Notes under the pieces: generated by a model
Told to the model about the DNA's origin: nothing
What the model saw: the letters and a program-made list of their open reading frames with translations, nothing else
Database searches by the model: none
NCBI RefSeq assembly: GCF_015624505.1
Contig: NZ_CP061379.1
Span: forward strand, 4,464,001-4,528,000
DNA from: Bradyrhizobium commune
GTDB lineage: Bacteria > Pseudomonadota > Alphaproteobacteria > Rhizobiales > Xanthobacteraceae
Reading direction: 5' to 3'
Length of the DNA: 64,000 bases
Shown here: piece by piece, positions 36,716 to 45,598 of the stretch
How the letters are laid out: the number at the start of each line of letters is the position of its first letter
How positions within the stretch are numbered: the stretch's first letter is position 1
Made by a program: the position numbers and the translations under genes

Positions 36716-37795
36716 ATGACCACTCCTCTCGCCGCAAAGATCGCCCGCGAATACGGCACGCCCTGCGCCGTCATCGACATGGACAAGGTCGAACGCAACA
36801 TCGCACGGATCCAGAAGGCCTGCGATGATGCCGGGATCGCCAACCGGCCGCACATCAAGACGCACAAAAACCCGACGATTGCGAAGATGCAGGTCGCGGC
36901 CGGCGCCAAGGGCATCACCTGTCAGAAGCTCGGCGAGGCCGAGATCATGGCCAATGCCGGCATCGACGACATCCTGATCAGCTACAATCTGCTCGGCGAG
37001 GAGAAGATGGCCCGCCTCGGCGCGTTGCAGGCGAAGGCGAATATGACGGTCGCCGCCGACAATTCGACCGTCGTTGCCGGACTGCCCAAGGCCGCCGCAG
37101 CCTCGGGTCGCCCGCTCTCGGTCGTGGTCGAATGCGACACCGGACGTAAGCGCGCCGGCGTCGAGACGCCGGCCGAGGCGATTGCGCTCGCGCGCGAAAT
37201 CGCAGCGTCCAAGGGGCTCGAATTCGCCGGCTTCATGCTCTACCCGACCGAGACCGGCTGGGGCGATGCCCAGAAGTTCTACGACGAGGCACTGGCCGGC
37301 GTGCGCGCCGACGGGCTCGACGCCAAAATCGTCTCAACCGGCGGCACGCCGAACCTCGTCAACATCGGCAAGCTCAAGGGCGGCACCGAGCATCGCTTCG
37401 GCACCTATATCTACAACGACCGCATGCAGGTCGCGGCCGGCTCCGCCACCTGGGATGACTGCGCATTGCACATCTATTCGACGGTGGTGAGCCGCGCCGC
37501 ACCCGAACGTGGTATTCTCGACGCCGGCTCGAAGACGCTGACGACCGACACCGGCGGCCTCGACGGCCACGGCCTGATCCTGGAGCATCCCGAGGCCAAG
37601 ATCGCCCGCTTCGCCGAGGAGCACGGCTTCCTCGACCTCTCCCGCAGCAACACACGGCCGAATGTCGGCGACGTCGTGCGGATCGTGCCCAATCATGTTT
37701 GCGTCGTCGTGAACATGATGGACGAGGTGGTCATGGTGCGCGGCGAGGAGATCATCGGCACGCTGCCCGTGGCTGCACGCGGGAAGCTGCGGTAG
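36716..37795 (+). CDS. D-threonine aldolase / D-serine dehydratase-like PLP enzyme
   Basis: The 359-residue protein is a fold-type III PLP enzyme. The Schiff-base lysine lies in R-P-H-I-K-T-H-K near residue 51, and the C-terminal beta domain closes with N-H-V-C (His327, Cys329). An H-x-C zinc pair is described for eukaryotic-type D-serine dehydratase, while D-threonine aldolase is reported with H-x-D. This leans toward a dehydratase-like site, though the family is broad. Genome neighbours give no further clue. Confidence 0.8.
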   Translation: MTTPLAAKIAREYGTPCAVIDMDKVERNIARIQKACDDAGIANRPHIKTHKNPTIAKMQVAAGAKGITCQKLGEAEIMANAGIDDILISYNLLGEEKMARLGALQAKANMTVAADNSTVVAGLPKAAAASGRPLSVVVECDTGRKRAGVETPAEAIALAREIAASKGLEFAGFMLYPTETGWGDAQKFYDEALAGVRADGLDAKIVSTGGTPNLVNIGKLKGGTEHRFGTYIYNDRMQVAAGSATWDDCALHIYSTVVSRAAPERGILDAGSKTLTTDTGGLDGHGLILEHPEAKIARFAEEHGFLDLSRSNTRPNVGDVVRIVPNHVCVVVNMMDEVVMVRGEEIIGTLPVAARGKLR

Positions 37796-37803
37796 CGGCT
37801 ACT

Positions 37804-37892
37804 GTAGGGTGGCAAGGCGAAGCGTGTCCACCATCGCAGCGGCATATGCGGAGGCATGGTGGCACGGCGCTTCGCGCCTGTGCCCACCCTAC
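37804..37892. repeat. palindromic intergenic repeat (GTAGGGTGG...CCACCCTAC)
   Basis: This is a member of the same family as 2481, 12080 and 48109. The right end supplies the TAG stop of the flavoprotein gene (37889-37891), as also occurs at 12170. Confidence 0.88.
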
Positions 37893-39109
37893 GATTTCTC
37901 AAGCCACGCCAGCACACCCCTGCCCGCAGCCGCCCCCGTCGCAAACGACGCCTGCAACAGATAGCCGCCAGTCGGCGCTTCCCAGTCCAGCATCTCGCCG
38001 GCGGCGAACACGCCAGGCGATCTGCGCAACATGAAGTGGTCGTCGAGCTCGTCGAACATCACTCCGCCGGCGGTGGAGATCGCGCGATCGACCGGGGCTA
38101 TGCCGGTGAGCTGAACCGGAATGGCGTTGATGAGATGCGCAAGCTCCGCCGGCGAGAAGGACGCCAGTGCTCGTCCGGACGCGATGGCGGCCTCCTGCAT
38201 CAGGCCGATGCCGACTGGAGACAGCTGCGCGGCCTTGCGCAGGAAGTTCGCCAGGGATTGCTTGCCGCGCGTGCCTGATAGCCGCGTGGTCAGTGCGGTG
38301 GCGTCGAGGTCGGGCCGCAATGCGATCGTCAGCGTCGCTTGGCCCAGACCCAGCACCGCTTCGCGCAGCTCCGCCGACAGCGCGTAGATCGCGCCGCCCT
38401 CGATGCCGCTGCGCGTGATCATCGCTTCGCCGCGCACCATGTGCGTACCGATCGTCAGCGCCACGCCCTTGAGCGGCTGGCCCTCGAAACGGTCGCGGAA
38501 CACATCGGACCATGCGACGGTGAAGCCGGAATTGGCCGGCCGCAACGTCGAGATGGCAACGCCTTTCGCCGCAAGGATATCGACCCAGCCGCCATCCGAG
38601 CCCAGCCGCGGCCAGCTGGCGCCGCCGAGCGCAAGCACCGTCGCGCTGGCTTCGATCGCCCGTTGCCCCTCTGAGGTGTGAAACAGCAACCGATCATGCT
38701 CGTCCCATCCGGTCCAGCAATGGCGAAAGGCAAATCGGACGCCACTGGCATCGAGCCGCCGCAACCAGGCGCGCAACAAGGGCGAGGCCTTGAACGTCTT
38801 TGGAAACACCCGGCCACTGCTGCCGACAAAGGTCGGCTCACCCAGCGCCGCGCTCCAGTCGCGCAGCGCGTCTGGCGGGAACGCCTCGACTGCGGCGCGC
38901 AGATGCGGCATCGCCTCGCGATAGCGCGCGAGGAATTCCGGCAACGGCTCGCTGTGCGTGAGATTGAGGCCGCCGCGGCCCGCCATCAGGAATTTGCGGC
39001 CCGCGGACGGCATGGCGTCGTAGACGGTGACGCGGGCGCCACCCTGCGCCAGCACCTCCGCCGCCATTAGCCCGGCGGGACCGGCACCGATGACGGCGAC
39101 GTCCGTCAG
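37889..39109 (-). CDS. TIGR03862/HI0933-type flavoprotein with CTG start
   Basis: About 406 residues beginning T-D-V-A-V-I-G-A-G-P-A-G-L (FAD Rossmann site). G-R-G-G-L-N-L-T-H-S near residue 48 and a late G-V-F-A-A-G-E-M-L-D-W-E follow, the TIGR03862 NAD(P)/FAD oxidoreductase pattern. The homology begins directly at a CTG (39107-39109) that overlaps the upstream SDR stop as CTGA. The only upstream ATG in frame (39241) would read through the SDR and add 44 unrelated residues. CTG initiation is thus the simplest reading. It is the last gene of the valine-type operon, and its stop lies in a repeat. Confidence 0.75.
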   Translation of the reverse strand: MTDVAVIGAGPAGLMAAEVLAQGGARVTVYDAMPSAGRKFLMAGRGGLNLTHSEPLPEFLARYREAMPHLRAAVEAFPPDALRDWSAALGEPTFVGSSGRVFPKTFKASPLLRAWLRRLDASGVRFAFRHCWTGWDEHDRLLFHTSEGQRAIEASATVLALGGASWPRLGSDGGWVDILAAKGVAISTLRPANSGFTVAWSDVFRDRFEGQPLKGVALTIGTHMVRGEAMITRSGIEGGAIYALSAELREAVLGLGQATLTIALRPDLDATALTTRLSGTRGKQSLANFLRKAAQLSPVGIGLMQEAAIASGRALASFSPAELAHLINAIPVQLTGIAPVDRAISTAGGVMFDELDDHFMLRRSPGVFAAGEMLDWEAPTGGYLLQASFATGAAAGRGVLAWLEKS

Positions 39110-40023
39110 AGCTTGATCCCCGCCCGGGCCGCGGCCTGCGCGACGTATTTCTGCGTCTGCTCGAATGCCCCGGCCAGCGCCTTGGCCTTCGACATGTCGC
39201 TGATCTCGGCGAAATGCGCGGCTACCGCATCCGGGGTCCATTCGGACTCCGGCAGGTTGATGCCTTCGCTCTCAAGAATCTTGATCACCGCGAAGGAGCC
39301 GGCACCGGCACCCATGATGGTGCGGGTCGGCGCGTCCTCGCTCAGCATGTATTCGACCGCTGGCGTGATCGCGTTCGGCTTCATCAGCTGCAACGCCTGC
39401 GGCGGCAACAACTCTTCGGTCATGCGGGTCGCTGCCGTCGGCGAGATGATGTTGACGCGGATGTTGTTCTTGCGACCCTCTTCCGCGAGCACATTCATCA
39501 ACCCGATCATGCCGGACTTCGCCGCGCCGTAATTGGCCTGGCCGAAATTGCCGTAGAGGCCGGAGGACGAGGTGGTCAGCACGATGCGGCCGTAATTGCG
39601 GTCGCGCATGCCAGCCCAGGCCGCCTTGCAGCAATAGAAGGTGCCGACGAGATGCACATCGAGCACCTTCTGGAAATCGGCTGCTTCCATCTTGCCGAAT
39701 GACTTGTCGCGCAAAATGCCGGCATTGGCGCACATCAGATCGACGCTGCCCCACTCCTTGGTGGTGCGCTCGACCATCGCGGTGACCTGCTCGAAATTGG
39801 AAACGTCGGCGCCGTCAGCCATCGCCGTGCCGCCGGCTTTGCGGATCTCCTCGACTACAGCTTCCGCCGGCGAGAGCGAGCCGCCCGAGCCGTCACGCGC
39901 GCCGCCGAAATCGTTGACCACGACTTTCGCGCCGCGGCTGGCGAGGCCCAAAGCGTGCGCCTTGCCGAGACCATTGCCCGCGCCGGTGACGATGGCGACG
40001 CGTCCGTCAAACCTGATTGCCAT
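39106..40023 (-). CDS. SDR family oxidoreductase, 3-hydroxyacyl-CoA type
   Basis: The 305-residue short-chain dehydrogenase has T-G-A-G-N-G-L-G near residue 13 and D-F-G-G-A-R-D-G-S-G-G-S-L, a loop characteristic of peroxisomal multifunctional enzyme type 2 (3-hydroxyacyl-CoA dehydrogenase) domains. The catalytic Ser (T-T-S-S-S-G) and Y-G-A-A-K are also present. It probably oxidises a 3-hydroxyacyl-CoA. It lies in the operon after the MaoC gene. The intervening 230 bases carry a palindromic repeat. Confidence 0.85.
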   Translation of the reverse strand: MAIRFDGRVAIVTGAGNGLGKAHALGLASRGAKVVVNDFGGARDGSGGSLSPAEAVVEEIRKAGGTAMADGADVSNFEQVTAMVERTTKEWGSVDLMCANAGILRDKSFGKMEAADFQKVLDVHLVGTFYCCKAAWAGMRDRNYGRIVLTTSSSGLYGNFGQANYGAAKSGMIGLMNVLAEEGRKNNIRVNIISPTAATRMTEELLPPQALQLMKPNAITPAVEYMLSEDAPTRTIMGAGAGSFAVIKILESEGINLPESEWTPDAVAAHFAEISDMSKAKALAGAFEQTQKYVAQAAARAGIKL

Positions 40024-40039
40024 GAGTGTTTCCTTTCTT

Positions 40040-40178
40040 CCTTCTCCCTTGCGGGAGAAGGTGGCGCGCGAGCGCCGGATGAGGGGTATCTCTCGGCAGC
40101 GGAGCTCGTGGAGAGATACCCCTCACCCGGCTTCGCGTTCCGCGAAGCCACCCTCTCCCACAAGGGGGAGAGGGTAAG
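40040..40178. repeat. compound palindromic repeat inside the operon
   Basis: The outer arms read CCTTCTCCC and GGGAGAGGG with nested hairpins GGAGAGATACCCCTCA/GAGGGGTATCTCTC. It sits in the gap between the SDR and MaoC genes and may act as an mRNA stem-loop affecting downstream expression. Confidence 0.8.
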
Positions 40179-40253
40179 AACACCCCGCGAGAGATTTGGC
40201 AGCTTTTGAGCAGCGATGGATGGCCGGGTCAAGCCCGGGCATCACGATGGGGC

Positions 40254-40733
40254 TCAGGCAAAATAGGTCAACCCAAGCCACTCCGCGACTAGCGCGGGCT
40301 TGTCCTCGCCTTCGATTTCCACCGTGACGTTGGTGCGAGTCTGAAATTCGTTGGGCTTCCGCAGCCTGGCTTCGGCGAGCACGAAGCGGCCGCGGACGCG
40401 CTTGCCCGAACGCACCGGGGAGATGAAGCGCAGCTTGTCGAAGCCGTAATTGACGCCCATCGTGGCGCCGGCGATGACTGGCATCACCTCATAGGACATG
40501 ATCGACAGCAGCGACATCGTGAGAAAGCCGTGCGCGATGGTGGTGCCGAAGTCGGTTTCCTTCTTCGCCCTTTCGGGGTCAACATGGATGAACTGGTGAT
40601 CCTCGATCACGTCGGCATAGGCGTCGATGCGGGGCTGGTCGATCAGGTGCCATGATGACACGCCGATTTCCTTGCCGACCATGGCCTGATAGGCGTCCAT
40701 GGCCAGCGGCGGCTTCTTCCAGACTTCGTTCAC
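40254..40733 (-). CDS. MaoC family acyl-CoA hydratase
   Basis: The 159-residue single hotdog has the hydratase signature at residues about 40-65 (I-E-D-H-Q-F-I-H-V-D-P-E-R-A), with the Asp/His pair of R-specific enoyl-CoA hydratases. It starts with GTG at 40733, immediately after the acyl-CoA synthetase stop. Within the operon it could hydrate methacrylyl-CoA or a related enoyl-CoA, which would fill a step lacking a classic hydratase here. Confidence 0.85.
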   Translation of the reverse strand: MNEVWKKPPLAMDAYQAMVGKEIGVSSWHLIDQPRIDAYADVIEDHQFIHVDPERAKKETDFGTTIAHGFLTMSLLSIMSYEVMPVIAGATMGVNYGFDKLRFISPVRSGKRVRGRFVLAEARLRKPNEFQTRTNVTVEIEGEDKPALVAEWLGLTYFA

Positions 40734-42452
40734 TTAGGTCTCACTCCGTGTTTTCGGCAGCTCCGGAAAATCCTCCTCACGGAATTCCTGGCCGCGCAGC
40801 GGATCGTTGCGATCATCGTCGCGCTCCAGCCGTCGTAGCTGCACGCGACGGATTTTGCCAGAGATCGTCTTCGGCAGCTCGGGGACGATCTCGATGCGGC
40901 GGATCCGCTTGAACGGCGCAAGCCGCGCGTGCAGGTGCTTGAAGATGGACAGCGCCGTCTCCGGCGTCCGCTCGGCGCCCGATGTCAGGAGCACGAAGGC
41001 CTTTGGGATCGCGAGCCGGATCGGATCGGGGCTTGGCACCACAGCGGCTTCGGCGACGAGCTCGTGCTCGAGCAGCACGCTCTCCAGCTCGAACGGGCTG
41101 ATGCGATAGTCGGAGGACTTGAACACGTCATCGGAGCGGCCGACGAAGGTGAGATAGCCGTCCTCGTCTTCGAACACCACGTCGCCGCTGCGATAAAGTA
41201 CGCCTTCGGCGCCGGAGAGCTTGCCGTCATCGCCCTGATAACCCTGCATCAGGCCGGCGGGACGGTCAGCGCCCAGCACCAGGGCCACCTCGCCCTCCTT
41301 GGCCGGATGGCCATCGGCGTCGCTGACCTGCACGCGATAGCCCGGCAGCGGCCGGCCCATCGAGCCGACCTTGATCTTTTGCCCCGGCGAGTTGCCGGCA
41401 AGCGCGGTGGTTTCGGTCTGGCCGTAGCCGTCGCGGATGGTGAGGCCCCAGGCCGCCTGCACCTGGTCGATCACTTCAGGATTAAGCGGCTCGCCGGCGC
41501 CGCAGACCTCGCGCAATGCGACCTTGAAGGCGGCCAGGTTCTCCTGGATGAACAGCCGCCACACCGTTGGCGGCGCGCACAGCGTTGTGACGCCGCAGCG
41601 GCCGATCGTGGCGAGCAGCGCCTTCGCATCAAAGCGCGGCTGGTTGACCACGAACACGGTCGCGCCGGCATTCCACGGCGCGAAGAAGCAGCTCCAGGCA
41701 TGCTTGGCCCAGCCGGGCGACGAGATGTTGAGATGGACGTCGCCGGGTTTCAGTCCGATCCAGTACATCGTCGAGAGATGGCCGACGGGATAGCTGCGCT
41801 GGCTGTGCCGAACGAGCTTCGGTTTTGCCGTCGTGCCCGAGGTGAAATAGAGCAGCATCGGGTCGTCGGCGTTGGTCGGGCCATCAGCCGCGAAACTGTC
41901 CGAATCCTGCGCCGCATCGTCGTACGAAAGCCAACCGTCAGACGCCGCGCCGACCACGATGCGCACGACGTTCTCGACACCAAGGCTCGCGAATTTCGCG
42001 ACCTGGTCTTGCGCAGCCACCACTGCCTTCGCCTTGCCGCGATCGAGCCGGTCGCGTAACTCATCCGCGGTGAGCAGCGTGGTGGCTGGGATCACGACGA
42101 CGCCGAGCTTCATCGCAGCCAGCATCGTCTCCCACAGCGGCACCACATTGCCGAGCAGCAGCAAGAGATGATCGCCGCGCTTCAGGCCCAGCGCGCGGAG
42201 GAAGTTCGCGACCTGGTTGGAGCGCTTCGAGAGCGCCGCGAAAGAAAGCTTGGTCTGCTTGTCCTGCGCGGCATCGACGATCCAGAGCGCGGGCCGGTCC
42301 TTGCTGTCAGGCTTCGCCGCCAGCTCGGCGTCGAACCAGTCGAGCGCCCAGTTGAAGGGAACTGGATCAGGCCAGCGGAAATTCTTGACCGCGGCCTCAT
42401 AATCCGTGCGGTGCTTTAGCAGAAACGCGCGCGCTTCCTGAAATGTCGTCAT
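40734..42452 (-). CDS. AMP-forming acyl-CoA synthetase
   Basis: The 572-residue adenylate-forming enzyme has the P-loop L-Y-F-T-S-G-T-T-A-K-P near residue 205, D-G-Y-G-Q-T-E-T near 338 and the late R-S-D-D-V-F-K-S-S-D-Y hinge near 455. The C-terminal catalytic Lys is in K-T-I-S-G-K-I-R-R. It activates a carboxylic acid to its CoA ester with ATP. The operon suggests a medium or branched-chain acid. The start ATG shares a base with the preceding stop (TGATG). Confidence 0.9.
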   Translation of the reverse strand: MTTFQEARAFLLKHRTDYEAAVKNFRWPDPVPFNWALDWFDAELAAKPDSKDRPALWIVDAAQDKQTKLSFAALSKRSNQVANFLRALGLKRGDHLLLLLGNVVPLWETMLAAMKLGVVVIPATTLLTADELRDRLDRGKAKAVVAAQDQVAKFASLGVENVVRIVVGAASDGWLSYDDAAQDSDSFAADGPTNADDPMLLYFTSGTTAKPKLVRHSQRSYPVGHLSTMYWIGLKPGDVHLNISSPGWAKHAWSCFFAPWNAGATVFVVNQPRFDAKALLATIGRCGVTTLCAPPTVWRLFIQENLAAFKVALREVCGAGEPLNPEVIDQVQAAWGLTIRDGYGQTETTALAGNSPGQKIKVGSMGRPLPGYRVQVSDADGHPAKEGEVALVLGADRPAGLMQGYQGDDGKLSGAEGVLYRSGDVVFEDEDGYLTFVGRSDDVFKSSDYRISPFELESVLLEHELVAEAAVVPSPDPIRLAIPKAFVLLTSGAERTPETALSIFKHLHARLAPFKRIRRIEIVPELPKTISGKIRRVQLRRLERDDDRNDPLRGQEFREEDFPELPKTRSET

Positions 42453-43342
42453 CAAGCTTTCCCGGCCAGCCCCCTAACGTGCTTGATAATTCCGGAAAAA
42501 TCCACCCCGCCCTGACCGGCTGCGTCGAAAGACTGATAGATCTCCTGCGCATGCTTGCCGAGCGGCGTCGCCGCGCCTGCGGCCTTCGCGGCGTCCTGCG
42601 CGAGGGTCAGGTCCTTCACCATCAGCGCCGAGGCGAACCCCGGCTTGTAGTCGTTGTTGGCAGGCGAAGTCGGCACCGGGCCCGGAACCGGGCAATAGGT
42701 CGTCAGCGACCAGCACTGGCCCGACGAGGTCGAGGCGACGTCGAACAGCGCCTGATGCGAGAGCCCGAGCTTTTCGCCGAGCGCGAAAGCCTCGCTCACC
42801 GCGATCATGGAAATGCCGAGGATCATGTTGTTGCAGATCTTTGCCGCCTGGCCTGCGCCGCTGCCGCCGCAATGGACGATCTTCTTGCCCATCTTCTCCA
42901 GCACGGGCTTGGCTGCCGCAAACGCATTCTCCTCGCCACCACACATAAAGGTCAGCGTCGCGCCCTTGGCGCCGCCGGTGCCGCCGGAAACCGGCGCGTC
43001 GACTGAAAGCACACCGTGCCTGGCAGCGAGCGCATGGGCGGCCCTCGCGCTTTCGACATCGATGGTGGAGCTATCGATGATCAGAGCGCCCTTGATCATG
43101 ACAGGAATGACCTCGTTCCAGACGCCGAGCACATGCTTGCCGGCCGGCAGCATGGTGACGACGACGTCGGCCCCCTTCACCGCACCCACAGCGCTCTCGG
43201 CAATGCCGGCGCCGTCCGCCTTCGCCTGATTGCGTGAGGCTTCGACGAGGTCGAACGCCACCACCTTGTGGCCGGCCTTGACCAGATTGGCGGCCATCGG
43301 ACCGCCCATGTTGCCGAGACCGATGAATGCGATCGTGGCCAT
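42452..43342 (-). CDS. mmsB: 3-hydroxyisobutyrate dehydrogenase
   Basis: The 296-residue enzyme oxidises 3-hydroxyisobutyrate to methylmalonate semialdehyde with NAD. It begins I-A-F-I-G-L-G-N-M-G (NAD site) and has D-A-P-V-S-G-G-T (substrate-binding near residue 115) and catalytic Lys in the G-A-G-Q-A-A-K-I-C-N-N-M segment. These are the beta-hydroxyacid dehydrogenase hallmarks. Its position between the hydrolase and mmsA supports the valine assignment. Confidence 0.93.
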   Translation of the reverse strand: MATIAFIGLGNMGGPMAANLVKAGHKVVAFDLVEASRNQAKADGAGIAESAVGAVKGADVVVTMLPAGKHVLGVWNEVIPVMIKGALIIDSSTIDVESARAAHALAARHGVLSVDAPVSGGTGGAKGATLTFMCGGEENAFAAAKPVLEKMGKKIVHCGGSGAGQAAKICNNMILGISMIAVSEAFALGEKLGLSHQALFDVASTSSGQCWSLTTYCPVPGPVPTSPANNDYKPGFASALMVKDLTLAQDAAKAAGAATPLGKHAQEIYQSFDAAGQGGVDFSGIIKHVRGLAGKA

Positions 43343-43366
43343 CTTCGTTTCCTCCGCTGAACGTTG

Positions 43367-44434
43367 TTAATTGAACTTGAGCTCGTCGGCGCCGATGTCG
43401 GCGAGATAAGGCGCAAGCATTTCAGGCGTCACGTCCTCAATCCGCGGCGGTGACCAGGTCGGATTGCGGTCCTTGTCGATCACGGCGGCGCGCACGCCCT
43501 CGCGGAAATCGTCGCTGCGGAACACTTCCAGCGCGGCGCGATATTCGCGCACAAGGCACTCTTCCAGGCTCGACGCCGTCCGCGCGAGCCGCAGCAGTTT
43601 GAGCGTCACCACCATGCCGCGGGGCGATTTCTCGTTGAGCGTCTTGAGCGTCGCCAGCGCAAGTTCGGAGCCGTCACGCTTGAGCGCGGCGAAGATGTCT
43701 TCCATGCGGTCGAAGCCGAACCATGCGTCGATTATCGGCTCTTTTGCGGCGACCGGCCCCGAGGTCTCACCGGTCGCAAAACCGTTAATGAGCTTGGTGA
43801 CTTCGACCGCGGTCGCGCCGGAACCAACCTTCGTCAGCGCCTCGCGCAGCTCCGGCCATTTGGCGGCCGGCACCACGGTGTCCGCAAATTTCGCATGGAT
43901 CGCATCGGGTCCATTCATGGTCTGACCGGTCAGACCAAAGTACGTGCCGATCTCGCCGGGCGAACGCGACAGCAGCCAGGTGCCGCCGACATCCGGGAAG
44001 AAGCCGAGCCCGACCTCGGGCATCGCAAGCTTGGTGCGATCGGTGACCACGCGGTGGCTCGCATGCGCGGACAGGCCGACGCCGCCGCCCATCACGATGC
44101 CGTCCATGAAGGCGACATAGGGCTTTGGGAACTTCTTGATCCGGGCATTGAGGATGTATTCCTCGCGCCACAGGATCTTGCCGAGATCGCCATTGACCTT
44201 CGAGCTTTCCCAGAGCGTGCGGATGTCGCCGCCGGCGCACAGGCCACGCTCGCCAGCGCCTTCCAGCAAAATCAATGCGACGGCCGGATCGGCCTCGAAA
44301 CGATCGAGCGCCTGCTCGATGTCGCGAAACATCTCCAGCGTCACGGCATTGATGGCCTTGGGACGATTGAGCCGGATCACGCCGGCCGCGCCTTCAACGC
44401 GGGCGACGAGATCGCCCTCTTCCACTCCACTCAT
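43367..44434 (-). CDS. 3-hydroxyisobutyryl-CoA hydrolase
   Basis: The 355-residue crotonase-superfamily protein has G-I-V-M-G-G-G-V-G (oxyanion) near residue 110. Its M-P-E-V-G-L-G-F-F-P-D-V-G with Glu and Asp is characteristic of the hydrolase branch rather than hydratases. It removes CoA from 3-hydroxyisobutyryl-CoA, the step before mmsB. The start overlaps the acyl-CoA dehydrogenase stop by four bases (ATGA). Confidence 0.9.
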   Translation of the reverse strand: MSGVEEGDLVARVEGAAGVIRLNRPKAINAVTLEMFRDIEQALDRFEADPAVALILLEGAGERGLCAGGDIRTLWESSKVNGDLGKILWREEYILNARIKKFPKPYVAFMDGIVMGGGVGLSAHASHRVVTDRTKLAMPEVGLGFFPDVGGTWLLSRSPGEIGTYFGLTGQTMNGPDAIHAKFADTVVPAAKWPELREALTKVGSGATAVEVTKLINGFATGETSGPVAAKEPIIDAWFGFDRMEDIFAALKRDGSELALATLKTLNEKSPRGMVVTLKLLRLARTASSLEECLVREYRAALEVFRSDDFREGVRAAVIDKDRNPTWSPPRIEDVTPEMLAPYLADIGADELKFN

Positions 44435-45576
44435 CGCGCGCCCTCGATCAATTTGCGCGCCACGATGAGCCGCATGATTTCATTGGTGCCTTCGAGGATC
44501 TGGTGCACGCGCAGATCGCGCACGATCTTCTCGATGCCGTATTCGCTGAGGTAGCCATAACCACCGTGGAGCTGGAGCGCATGGTTGGCGACCTCAAAAC
44601 CGACATCGGTGCCGAAACGTTTTGCCATCGCGCAGAGCATGGTGGCATCGGGGTCCTTGCGGTCGAGCGCGGCCGCTGCGCGCCACAGAAAGGTGCGCGC
44701 GGCCTCGAGCTCGATCGCCATGTCGGCGAGCTTGAATTGCAAGGCCTGGAATTCGTCGAGCCGCTTTCCGAACGCCTTGCGCTCCTTCATGTAGCTGCGC
44801 GCCTTGTCGAGCGCGGTCTGCGCGCCGCCGAGCGAGCAGGCCGTGATGTTGAGGCGGCCGCCGTCGAGGCCGGCCATGGCGATCTTGAAGCCCACGCCCT
44901 CCTCGCTCAGGCGGTTGGCGACCGGCACGCGGGCGTTCTCGAACATCACGGCGCGGGTCGGCTGCGCGTTCCAGCCCATCTTGCGCTCATTGGCGCCGAA
45001 GGAGACGCCCGGCGTCTCGCCGTCGATGACGAGGGTCGAGATGCCACCGGGACCATCGCCGCCGGTGCGGACCATCGCGACCAATAGATCTGTGCCGCCA
45101 GCGCCGGAGATAAACTGCTTCTGGCCGTTAAGCACATAGTGATCGCCGTCGCGTACCGCGCGGGTGCGCAGCGCGGCCGCGTCGGAGCCGGCGCCCGGCT
45201 CGGTCAGGCAGTAGCTCGCGATCAGCTCCATGGTGCAGAGCTTTGGCAGCCATTTCTGGCGCTGGGTGTCGCTGCCGAAGGCATCGATCATCCAGCTCGC
45301 CATGTTGTGGATGGAAATGAAGGCGGAGGTGGTCGGGCACCCCGTCGCCAGCGCCTCGAAGATCAACGCCGCGTCGAACCGCGACATGGCGGAGCCGCCG
45401 ACATCCTCGCGGATGTAGATGCCGCCCATGCCGAGGGCCGCCGCCTCGCGCATCACGTCGACGGGAAAGTGCTTCTCCTCGTCCCATTGCAACGCGTGCG
45501 GCGCGATCTTTTCCGCCGCAAACGCCAGCGCCATGTCGCGAACCGCGACCTGATCCTCGTTCAGAGCGAACTGCAT
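44431..45576 (-). CDS. acyl-CoA dehydrogenase (isobutyryl-CoA type)
   Basis: The 381-residue FAD enzyme shows Y-C-L-T-E-P-G-A-G-S-D near residue 130 and the C-terminal L-H-G-G-Y-G-Y-L and I-L-E-G-T-N-E-I. By context it should oxidise isobutyryl-CoA to methacrylyl-CoA, the first acyl-CoA step of valine breakdown after the branched-chain ketoacid dehydrogenase, which is not in this window. Confidence 0.9.
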   Translation of the reverse strand: MQFALNEDQVAVRDMALAFAAEKIAPHALQWDEEKHFPVDVMREAAALGMGGIYIREDVGGSAMSRFDAALIFEALATGCPTTSAFISIHNMASWMIDAFGSDTQRQKWLPKLCTMELIASYCLTEPGAGSDAAALRTRAVRDGDHYVLNGQKQFISGAGGTDLLVAMVRTGGDGPGGISTLVIDGETPGVSFGANERKMGWNAQPTRAVMFENARVPVANRLSEEGVGFKIAMAGLDGGRLNITACSLGGAQTALDKARSYMKERKAFGKRLDEFQALQFKLADMAIELEAARTFLWRAAAALDRKDPDATMLCAMAKRFGTDVGFEVANHALQLHGGYGYLSEYGIEKIVRDLRVHQILEGTNEIMRLIVARKLIEGAR

Positions 45577-45598
45577 CGTGCCCTCGCTCCTGAACGGG

